From assembly GCA_951799445.1 (NCBI GenBank), contig OX637287.1, forward strand, positions 36,237,724 to 36,301,723: DNA of 64,000 nt. The letters are read 5' to 3'. The notes beneath the pieces are model-generated. The model saw only the letters and a program-made list of their open reading frames with translations, was not told the origin of the DNA and did no database searches. Shown here piece by piece: positions 25,901 to 35,733 of the stretch (position 1 is its first letter; every line of letters starts with the position of its first letter). Source of the DNA: Pseudisothecium myosuroides. Its lineage: Eukaryota; Streptophyta; Bryopsida; Hypnales; Lembophyllaceae. Made by a program: the position numbers and the translations under genes.

Positions 25901-26288
25901 TCCGTACTAGAGTAGGAATGCAGTTTCCTCTGAGCAGTCCTCATGGTCAACCAAACTTCTAAAGATTGTTGATGAAATTGCAATTGTAATTCCCCAACTG
26001 ATAATTTATTATTATTATTATTATTTTAGAAAACAGAAGTAGGTCTGTTGATTCGTTCTCCTGGAGGATATTGGGGTGAAAGATGTCGGCTTGCGGCACA
26101 CGGTTGGAAGCAGATCTCAAAATTCCCAGTAGATTACGAACAAGTGCCTCCTGTTAATCAAATTCCAAGAAGCTCAAAAAAGGCCTTTTTTCATGGTTTG
26201 CCATGGTTGTGTTAGGTCTATCTTAGCTGCGGCCTTTGAAGGCTGTATGTTTAAAAATTACGAAAAAAGGGCCTTTGGCATTTGAGGG

Positions 26289-26292
26289 TTAA
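26289..26292. repeat. TTAA target site, left end of piggyBac element
   Basis: TTAA followed by CCCTTAAGCG. The same TTAA plus CCCTTAA arrangement occurs inverted at 53,751-53,755. TTAA target duplication and a CCC start are diagnostic of the piggyBac superfamily. Confidence 0.6.
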
Positions 26293-27561
26293 CCCTTAAG
26301 CGTAGCTGGTCTTTCGGAAGAGTGAAACCACGAAGAAAACGTAGAAATGTTTGAGGTCCTCAGAAGTGATTTGGAAGTTTATGGAGAACTAATGAACCAT
26401 ATGATTTTCTCAGTAGTCGTCGCTGGCATGGTTCGGGAGAAACTTCAGTTGGAAATGCTTTGCCGATTGACTGATTATAAGCTTTGACTGAGCATTTTCG
26501 ACCGTTGACTTGCATGGGCAGTGCTACAGACGTTCTCTTCACATCAAATACGAGGAACCTGGACGGCTTCAAAAAATCGTGAAAAATCGTCAAACTGAAG
26601 CTCCGACTATGTACAATCCGAGGATGTTTACAGAGTAACAAATCAGAGCACCGATTGGTGGAGGGCCAGCTTGCAATGCGATGCAAGTCATGTCTGTGTC
26701 GAAACAATGGCTGCTGCCCTTCATCTATGCTGAGGTGTCGACGTGCCCGAGCAAAACTGTGGTAAACAGGATGGAGTTGCCCCACTGACCGATTCCTTTC
26801 TGCGCAGGCAGACCGTCACAAGTGGGACAAAATAGATGATGTCAACGTCCTCCCAGTCGACGTTTGATCTGGACAACTACCACTATTATAATAGTGACGC
26901 TCGGAATCATGTACTGTACAGAATGTGGTCGAAGGAATGTGCTTCGGAGCTCCCACTCCTCTGATTTCTCACAGCTCCTCTGTATCCCACGTGAATGTCG
27001 ACGCCAAAGAACAACAATCGCAGCTCATCAGAGCTTGCCATGCATCGATACCATGACAAATCTAGGACACAGCATGTTTACATAAACAAAATTTTATATA
27101 AAATATGCACTGAGGCGTTTACAAAATGAGAGCGTCACACTGCTTCGGAGCAATGCAGACTATGCTCGGAGAACAGAAAAACGTAACCACCTGGGACAGT
27201 GTCCACGACGACACTCAAAAAAGAGAACGTCGTCCGCATCCACTCCACCTCTACTTAGATGATGAGCTATGTACAAAATATAGATTCGTATGTGCAAGAC
27301 GGAAAGGGAAACACTGTACGCTGCCTCTCTATGACACAACTGAACGACCCATCTGCCCAACTGAATGGGATACCCCACTTCGTCTGCACTGTGGTTCAGA
27401 GGAAAATGAACTACACTGGACTCGTACAGTTGCATTCCGACAAAGAAAATTAAAGCCTTGAAACTGAATTATGTAACTGCCGCTTATTCACATGCTGTCT
27501 GTACAAGTGCTGTAAGGGCCTCCGAAGTAGCATGGAACCCTTTCTTCTCAGTTGTGGCCAT
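26293..27561. other. piggyBac 3' internal region, no gene seen
   Basis: This is sequence between the left piggyBac end and the transposase stop. Short frames on both strands show no domain. Confidence 0.45.
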
Positions 27562-30061
27562 TCACCTCCGGAGGTTGTAGTGGCTTCGTTGAAAGCAAGC
27601 ACCCGCATGCAAAAACACACCTCCACATTGTGGATAGACTAAACTTATGCGTCTTGGGCTCTTGCAGAAGCGACACTTCCAACGGCGTGCTGTCCTAACA
27701 AGGCCGTGAACTCCATGCATTGCCAACCGAAATTGAGACATAGTCCCACGTTGCAACCTCCAGGGGCGGCTCAATTCGTCTGCAAGCTCGAACTGAAACT
27801 GCAAGTGTGATACTGCATCCTTACCAAGTTGATGTGCTGCGACTTTGTTTAGAATGAAGCTGTTCACGGCAGAAGTGTCCACAAGGAAAAAAAAAGACTT
27901 TATGCCACCACTTGTGGCTCCTTGTTTGGCACGAGTAGTTGCTGCGGAGGTGGTCCGCCACATCGACTCCACGCATGAACTCTGTATAGGCTTTGTGAAT
28001 AGGAGACGTCTCCAAATCCGTCAATATCCCATCAATGTGGCATGGAACGACAGGCCACTCTTTGTTATCAGCCGAGACCGGTGGAAAACATGTTGACGAC
28101 AAACCTACTGCTTTCCGATCAACAAAGATTGCACTCGCTATCTGACCACTAGTGTGCATTCTCCAGACTAGAGTACCTTGCAGTTCCTTACTCAACGTCT
28201 TCATGTTGCGAAAGCAATTGGGCAAATCCATTCGGTTGCTACGAACCGTCCCCACGCCATAGGTTCCATGCATTCGGAGTTCCACCAACAACTTCACGGA
28301 CGTGAAGTAATTGTCCGTGCAAACTATGTGATCCAAGCTGTGCGAATCGTTCATCAGCTGAAGAACAATATCGTGTGCTGTCTTCGCGTCTTGTGCTGGT
28401 CTTGCTGCCAACGACTCTTTGCACTAGGAACCCGTATAGATTTGAAAATCGTATACGTACTTATCCCGAGCGTCTGCAATACACCATACCTTCACTCCCC
28501 AGCGCGTAGGTTTTCTGGGCATGTATTGATGGACTGGGCAGTATTTCCCTTTATATGGGACCATCGTCTCATCAATTGTCACCTCCTGGTGAAGGTGCCA
28601 GTTCCTTTTACAGCAACGCTTCAACTCGTTCACCAACCATCTCATTTTTTGAAGCCTGTCAAACTCTACATTGTCCCCTGGAATAACTGGCAAACTGTCG
28701 TCAGCGATGTGGAGGCCCCTCGTAATGTCTTCGTAGCGTCTGCAGGTCATGATTGCTGAAATATTGGGACAATAAAGAAACTCATTACTCCGACTCCAGT
28801 GGCTTCTATAGTTTGGCAACTTCTTAATTCCCATTAGCAAATTGACGGCAATGAAGGCCTTCAATTCCTGTTTGTCAAGTGGCCACCAATTGGCCCCCCC
28901 AGCCAATGCATTGGGCCGTCCAGTGACTTCACCCGCGTAGCGATTGGTATCGGCACAGATCCGTTGAAGGGTCTGGTCACTCCAGAAACAAGCAAACAGG
29001 AAAGCCTTTGAAGGCATTCTGAGGATGGAGAAGTTAGGGCCTGCTGTTGGACCTTTGAAGGGGCGACGTTGCTCCGCAAAGCTCGTCTGGTCCATGCGCC
29101 ACTTCTCATTAGTGAAGGCTTCCAGGAATGCGAGTCTGGCCACGGCAGCGGAGACCCGACCACCTCGTGGAACACGACGACGCCTTGCCGAAGGCTCTTC
29201 TGCTGACTGCTGAGTGCACCCGTTTCCCTGTCGCGGCGTCAACGCCGTCGGAGAGTCGACTAGAATGATTGCCAGCATTTGCTGGTCGTCTTGTTCATGG
29301 CGCGCGCTTGAAGAAGGACCCGCCTCTCTGATAACAACAGGAGCCCCATGCACAATGATGGACTGGCGCGGATTGCCACGCACCGGGTTTGCCGCGCCTT
29401 GCGTGGGCGCAAGAGGCGTATCGGTCGTCACTGGGAGTGCCGGTAGCTCAACAGCTTGGGCGACGACGTCCGCAAATACTTCGGGAAAGGGCCACCTTGT
29501 CGTCGCCATGGGTCCCAACAGAGATTCCTCCGACCCGTGGATTGCATTTGTCGATGCACGTTCTGCTCCGTCAGGGGCGACCTCGTCTTCCGCAAAGTGG
29601 GTCCACGACAGCCACGAGTTGTCGACATAATCCTCGCCGTCTGAGTCCTCCGATGTCAGCATCCGCATGGTCGCTGCATCAAAGCTCTCTAGGGACGGTC
29701 CACTGTCGACCGGCCTTTCTTGGGATGATGCATGGCCTCCCGATAGCCTGAAGTCGGAGTCCTCCACGATGTTTTGGAATTTGTCTTCCTCCCAGTATTG
29801 GTGTAAGAGGAGAATGTGCTCGACGTCGATGCTCCTGATATGCAACTCCTTACCACCTCCAAAACAACAACGTGAACGAGTTGTCTGCTGCCGCTCTGGA
29901 CATACGAGTGAATCACCAAGCCCAGCATCCACTCGTCGGCGTCGTGACCACCATCGGCAGCTGCAAGTGGCATGAGGACTGAGGAGCGGAAACGAACAGG
30001 CATGGGCGCTGATGCTCCTGGAGGCGTCGCCTGTGCGCATGTACTTGGCTGCACAGCCCAT
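27562..30061 (-). pseudogene. piggyBac transposase (DDE_Tnp_1_7), with one stop and one frameshift
   Basis: The long open part (30061-28427) starts with an acidic, low-complexity N-terminus. The catalytic core follows: PNYRSHWSRSNEFLYCPNIS, WHLHQEVTIDETMVPYKG (first D at 28571-28573), CTDNYFTS (second D at 28313-28315) and FMRGVDVADHL (third D at 27962-27964). The tail has the Cys-rich zinc-binding end, WKCRFCKSP to CGGVFLHAGACF. Two breaks are visible. One is an in-frame TAG at 28424-28426, where the reading frame continues on both sides (YTGS / CKESLAARP). The other is a frame change in the A/T homopolymer near 27,890-27,900. TAG is one C-to-T change from CAG. The homopolymer change could be a sequencing error. 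The first ATG of the frame is used; an upstream exon is possible. All three Asp are kept, so loss of function is recent if real. Confidence 0.85.
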
Positions 30062-31133
30062 TTCTGACCTCGCCAGCGGAGTGTAGTGGTCGTCGGAGCG
30101 CCATGCTCAGGAGTCGGCAACGTCGAGGGTCTGGTGCCATCAGCCGCTGTTGGAGAAGCGGCTGCATCTGCGGGTGTATGAGATAAGTGCCCAACAGTTG
30201 CTGACGTTTCTCCGCGCTTGGCCGCCCTGTCGCCAACAGAGCTCGTTTTTTTTTTTTTTTTTCCGCTTCCGTTCCTTGTCCACTACGAGCGCTGAGGCTG
30301 TGTCAGTGTTGTCCAGTGTCGCAGAATGACTACAGCTGTGGGTCTGAGACCTAGTTTGCGGACGCACCCGAGAAGCACTAGAAGCGTTCATTATGACTGC
30401 GACGATAGTTTCCAGGTCCGACGTTGTGGATGACAGTCGCAGCAGCTAAGCTCCAAAATCAACGTGAGGATGGCGTGATCGCAATGCAGATGCGACACAG
30501 ACGCCGCTGCTCCGACGTCGGGCTAGAGGAGGACTCGCAACGCGTGGTTGACTTCGTCAATGAAACCTCAAGGATGCCCTTCAGGTAGTCGCTCCCTCCA
30601 CCCTAGAATCCATGCACTATGATGTCTGAACAAGAATCGTAGACCTCGTGCCGTGTCCCTTCTCTTGATGCCCTTCTTTACACTCTTACGTAGTAGTTGT
30701 CGCCTATCGAGGAGACTAACGATTCGCTGTGTCTGATTGTCGGAAGCTCCTATGGACGAGCACCAATGTCTGACTGTGTCCCGGATGTATGGGAAGCTTG
30801 ACAATATCTATTCACCGCAGTGGAAGGATGCGGCCATGACAAGGGGCAATCATTCTATGAGAGTGTGTGATACTGACGTGAATGATGCAGTGAGGTCAAT
30901 CCTGTTGCACAGAGCAGTGGATACAGTCACTGACTATTGAGAGAGCATGAGCTCTGCTTTCCCTACCTACCCATCCACAAAGAAGCTCTAGAAGTCTACG
31001 TGCATGGAATTGAACAGTAGAAACTAACTATCTACAGAGTTTGTCCTTGCCTCGTGGAAATTTGTAGAAAGAAATTAACCCTGAGGGCATGCTCACATGG
31101 ATGACAACATGTGCAGACCAGGACGAATTGCTC
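30062..31133. other. piggyBac 5' internal region up to the MULE insertion
   Basis: This is probably the promoter and leader side of the transposase. It has a T run at 30247-30262. Short minus-strand frames here may be leader or unrecognised exon sequence; none shows a domain. Confidence 0.4.
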
Positions 31134-31144
31134 AGAGGAAATGG
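31134..31144 (+). repeat. Left target-site duplication of the giant MULE (AGAGGAAATGG)
   Basis: The 11-bp sequence AGAGGAAATGG sits directly outside the left terminus and recurs at 52470-52480 directly outside the right terminus. MULEs typically make 8-11 bp target duplications. Confidence 0.8.
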
Positions 31145-31625
31145 GGGAATGCTGGGGAGCGAGCGTAGAGCGGCGAGCAGGAAGCGGGGATTGGTGAGCG
31201 GGGAGCTGAAATATTAGAATGAAAACCAAAAAAGTGGCAAAAAATTGAAAGAAAAGTGGATGAAAGTTGACGGAAAAATGGATGTAATTTTAGAGAAATT
31301 CCTGAAATTCAATGGAAGAAATGGAAGAAAGTTGTTGGAAAAAATGGATGAAAGAAATTAGAGGAATAAGATGAAAATTATGGATGGAAGTGGATGAAAA
31401 ATATGGATGAAATGGATGAAAAATACGGCTTAGGGTAGTGGATGAAAAATATGGATGATAGTGGATGAAAAATACGGATGATACTGGATGAAAAATACGG
31501 ATGACAGTGGATGAAAAATATGGATGGAAGTGAATGAAAAATTTGGATGAACACTGGATGAAAAATACGGATGGAAGTGGATGAAAAATTCAAATGACTA
31601 TGGATGAAAATTTTTGGATGGATTA
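31145..31625 (+). repeat. Left terminal inverted repeat of the MULE
   Basis: The outer part (31145-31210) is G-rich with repeated GAGCG/GAGC. From about 31255 it passes into imperfect tandem units of about 22-24 bp of the form GTGGATGAAAAATACGGATGA. The right terminus carries the same two-part structure in reverse. Confidence 0.75.
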
Positions 31626-31785
31626 TAATTTAGCTGTTGCAAGAGGACTTTTCGCCATTAGAATTGTTGGACCTCTCATTTGCGGCTTCCCAGTTCACAA
31701 GAAAGAGCATGGCGCTACTTTTACTAAATCATGCTTGTGTGGCGACAAGGGTTGAATGCGGTTTAGGTGTAGGAGGATCATCTTG

Positions 31786-32335
31786 CAACTTCATCTACAA
31801 GAGACTAGGACAAGCAAACGAAATTAAATTGCATCAACACAGTAAAAACATCGGATTATTTTATCAACTTCATCTACAAGACGTTTACCAAAGAGCAAAC
31901 AAAATTAAACTGCATCAACACAGTGAGAACATCAGATCACCCTATCGACTCCATCTATAAGACAGTAGGACAAGCAAACAAAATTAAACTACATCAACAC
32001 GGTGACAACATCGAATCATCCTACCACCTTCATCTACAAGACAGTAGGACAAGCGAATAAAATTAAATTGCATCAATATAGTGAGGACATCAAATCATCT
32101 GGGGTCATTTTGTCTAGAAGAGACTACGACAAGCTAATGAAATTAAACTACGTCAACAAAATGACAACATCATAAAACTACGAACTTCATCTACAAGACA
32201 GTAAGACAAGCGAACAAAATTAAATTGCATCAACATAGTGAGGACATCGGATCATCCTACCAACTTCATCTACAAGAGACTAGGACAAGCAAATGAAATT
32301 AAATTGCATCAACACAGTGACAACATCGAATGTTT
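31786..32335 (+). repeat. Tandem array, period about 78-80 bp, seven units
   Basis: Units start near 31786, 31865, 31945, 32025, about 32103, 32181 and 32260. Shared blocks are CAACTTCATCTACAAGA, TAGGACAAGC, AAATTAAA, TGCATCAACA and GTGACAACATCG. Short open frames through it are repeat artefacts. Confidence 0.8.
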
Positions 32336-33297
32336 TATGAAAGTGACTAAACATTGTGCCTGTACTCTTGGAGTTCCGATTTCTTCAATTATTTTGCGGT
32401 ACCTCTTACCTTTTTGCTGAAGTCTTCTAAGATTGCCTTCCAAGAACTTATTGGTTTAGGCGCTTCTATCCGCTTCAGCCTTCATGGTATAGATAGCACT
32501 TGGAGCATCATCGCTTCATTGAGCGTTGCAACATCTCCATTCTGGCTAGACTCTTGTGGGCACTATTTCAGGGTCTAGTTCCGATTCAACATTCAAAGCA
32601 TCATGTTCCCCTTATTATCATTACATGCCAACTAGCTCACCATCTTCGTGACATTCATCGTACATCCTCTATAGCAGACGACGCACTCATCCAAAAATAC
32701 CCTAGAACTAATGAGACGCCTGTCCAATCGACCACAATCTCACATGAGCATGCTTTTGTGGTCGCAAGGGCAAGCAAGTCAGAAATTCAGGAGTGCTAAT
32801 CGAGGAATATGTAGTCTGGCTAAAGAAGATGCACGATGAGTGTCACAAAGATGTCAAGCGTGTTGGATAATGATTGTAGTACAGATCACTAGTACTAATA
32901 CTTCGGTAACAACGACACTTAACACTCCAAATGACTAAGGCAACTCTAAATTCAAATGAGAACTGAAGTCTTCAATAGAGCTATCAACTACATGCACTCA
33001 AACTACTAGTGTAACGTCACGTAATACTACTTCCACTACCTGCGGCACTACCCTTGCTATTTGATGTCTTCGACTGAAGCTGTACAACACTATCCTTATC
33101 ACAACTATATGCATGCGGCCATTCTTAAGGGCAACATAGACCACCTCATCCTCTTTACATACACAACACGGCGACGCGTGGCATGAATAGATAAGTTTAC
33201 CAACGATCACCTTCTTTGGTTCTAATGGGCAAAGTACACAACACGTGTCATGAAACAATAAGGGGAGGGGAGGTAGGCTTATTCTCCTCAAAGTTCA
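32336..33297. other. Non-repetitive stretch between two arrays, no gene seen
   Basis: Short plus-strand frames (32354-32578 and 32500-32799) read like fragments of coding sequence but match nothing I recognise and have no start or splice context. Confidence 0.35.
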
Positions 33298-34930
33298 GCA
33301 GGGGGGGCTGGGCAGCCCCCCCTACCGGGCGGTTTTGGATGTCTAGTCCCTCGAATTGGGCAGGGGGGCCTGCCCAGCCCCTCAATTTGGACAGGGTGCC
33401 TACCTAGCCCCTTCAGTTGGGCAAGGGGCATTGCCCACCCCCTCGGCTTGGGCAAGGGATCTGCCTAGTCTGTCGAGTCGGGTAGGGGGGGCTGTCAAAC
33501 CCCTCTCATCGGCTAGGGGGGCTGCCGAACCCCTCGAGTCCACCGGGGGGGTCTGCAGAACCCCTTCAGTTGGACGGGGGGGGGGGGCTGCAGAACCCCT
33601 TCAGTCGGATGGAAGGGGCCGTAGAACCCCTCGAGTCGAACGAGGGGATTGCTGAATCCCTGAAGTCCGATGGGAGGGGGGGCTGCAGAACCCCTCAAGT
33701 CCGACGGGAGGGGGGATGCAGAACCCCTCGAGTCCGACTCGAGGGCTGCAAAACTCCTAGGTCGAACGAGGGGGATTGCTGAACCCCTGGAGTCCGACGT
33801 GAGGGGGGACTGCAAAACCCTTCGAGTCGGACAGAGGGGGCTGTTGAACCCCTTCAGTCAGACGGGGGGGCTGCTGAACCCCTCGAGTCCGACACGGGGG
33901 CCGCAGAACCCCTCGAGTTGAACAAGGGGGATTGTTGAACCCCTTGAGTCCGACGAGAGGGGGGGCTGCACAACCCCTCGAGTCCGACGGGAGGGGGGAC
34001 AACAGCACCTCTCGAGTTGGACGGGGGGGCTGCTGAACCCCTTGAGTCAGAAGGGGGTGCTACAGAACCCCACGAGTCGGGAAGGAGGGCTGCTGAACCC
34101 CTCGAGTCACGCAAGGGGGGCTGCAGAATTCCTCGAGTCGCACGGGTGGGCTACTGAACCCCTCGAGGTGGACAAGGGGCGCTGCTAAACCCCTCGAGGC
34201 GGGCAGGAGAGCGGTCCAACCCCTCTGGTTGGGCAAGGGATTGCCAACCCCTCTAGTTAGACAGGGGAGCTGCCAATCCCCTCGAGGGTAGCAGGGAGCG
34301 TTGGGCAGCCCCTAGAGTTCGGCGGGGGAAAACCCCTCGATTTGCGGAAGGGGTGCTAGGCAGCCCTTTGAGGACGACAAGAGGGGTTGCCTAGCCCCTC
34401 GAGTTGGACCTCGTGGAGGGCTGCCGAATCCGTCACAGTGGATTAGACTGGTCGGGCAGCCAAACCCTTATAGCTGGGCATGCTGGCGACCTGCCCATTC
34501 CGTGGAGTTTGGCTGGGGGGCTGCCCAACTCCTTGAGCTCGGCTGGGTCGGAAGTTCAAGGTCCCCTTATCGAGCTGAGCTAGGTGACCCTAGGGCCCAG
34601 CCCCTCAAGGGAGAGAGGATTGACGGGCTGGGCAAGGAGGCCGGACTGCCAACTTGTCCAGTCGGGTTGGGCAGGCCAGGGTTGACAGGCTGGCAGCCCT
34701 AGCGGTTCAGGTGGATAGGAAGGTGTCTATGAGATGCCACCCTCTACAGTTCAGCTGCGCAGAGCATGGAAGCCAGGCTACTAGCCCTCCAGTTAGGGTG
34801 GGCAGGGCAGGGCAGGAAGGCCTGCCTGCCGAGCTTCTCGAGCAGAGCAGGCCACCTTAGCTGCCCAGCCCCTCGAGCAGGGAGGCCAGCTTAGCTGCCT
34901 AGCCCTTTGAGCTAGGTAAGGCAAGCAGGC
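33298..34930 (+). repeat. GC-rich minisatellite, unit about 30-36 bp
   Basis: Roughly thirty units of the form GGGGGGCTGC-GAACCCCTCGAGTC-GAC run from about 33.3 to 34.4 kb, and decay to about 34.9 kb. Each unit has a G run on the plus strand, a C run (ACCCC) and usually the palindrome CTCGAG. Units can fold on themselves, and the G runs could form quadruplexes. The long frames here, on both strands, follow from the repeat and are not genes. Confidence 0.85.
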
Positions 34931-35733
34931 CGGGCTGCAAACGCCCGTAAGGTACACAGGGTAGGGAGGCAAACTTCAGCTGCCCCTGCAGGTTGTGAGG
35001 GCAGGGCAGCCCTTGAAGTTTGGTTAGGGAAGGCAACCCCGGAAGTTGAATTCGGGTGGGTTAGGGTAGGTTAGGGTGGGTTAGGGCGGGTAAGGGTGGG
35101 TTAAAGCGGTTTAGGGTAGCGTGGGTAGGGTTGCGTCCGGCAGGGCAGTTTGGAGGTACTACCAGCCCCTCCAATTGGGTTGGGCAGGGCACGAAAACCA
35201 AGCTCTCCAGCCCCTACAATTTGGCTAAGTACGACAGGGTAGGGAGGCCAGCGTGCCCAGACCTTACAGTTGTGGGAGAAGGACCCCGACCAATCCATTA
35301 GGCATGGCATGCTAGGGTTTAAGTTTCATTGGTTTAACCTTTTAAAATTTGTGATGACGTGAAAACATAACATACTGAAGTCTGCAAGATTTGCATTTGC
35401 GACTGACGACATTTAGGAAACAGTTGTCTTGTAGGTTCAGGATTTAGGGTTTTAGGATTAAGCATGCATGCCAAATATAGATATGGGGCTAAGAGCATAT
35501 TGATTCCGAGAATAACATCAAACACAAAAATAATAGAAAATGAAGATCCTGAAATGGGAGTTCATGCACGGCATCCATGCACAGAAGTGGATACGAGAAA
35601 GTCACATAGACTGGGCTGAGGTCGAACTACCCTCACTATCTGATGACTGCGGGTCGGACTCTACGACACAATCATCTATGAACTGCAGAGCACGAGGATC
35701 TACCGAGTAGGCCCTAGAACTGGGTCTCGGATT
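34931..35733. other. Decayed minisatellite, telomere-like tract and 3' flank
   Basis: This holds scattered GCAGGGCAGG/CAGCCC remnants and a (T)TAGGG-rich tract at about 35045-35135. The 3' flank of the ParB-methyltransferase-like gene follows. No gene was seen. Confidence 0.5.
35045..35135 (+). repeat. Degenerate telomere-like repeats (TTAGGG/GGGTTAGGGTAGG)
   Basis: About a dozen imperfect GGGTTAGGGTGGG-type units. It looks like a local product of the neighbouring G-rich satellite, but resembles interstitial telomere sequence. Confidence 0.5.

Noticed and set aside
29214..29630. Plus-strand frames within the piggyBac gene
   Set aside because: Antisense shadows of the transposase coding strand.
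31072..31080. Alternative piggyBac end at TTAACCCTGAGG
   Set aside because: It points the wrong way to pair with the left end and would exclude nothing useful; the 53,751 end matches better.
31378..31593. Ser/Phe/His-rich frame, and the similar one at 51,600-52,560
   Set aside because: Translation of terminal tandem repeats, not a gene.
33356..34114. Long Gly/Pro/Ser-rich open frames on both strands
   Set aside because: They are produced by the GC-rich minisatellite, exist in several frames at once and have no start or splice context.
35045..35135. True interstitial telomere marking a fusion
   Set aside because: Units are degenerate, the tract is short and it grades into the neighbouring G-rich satellite.
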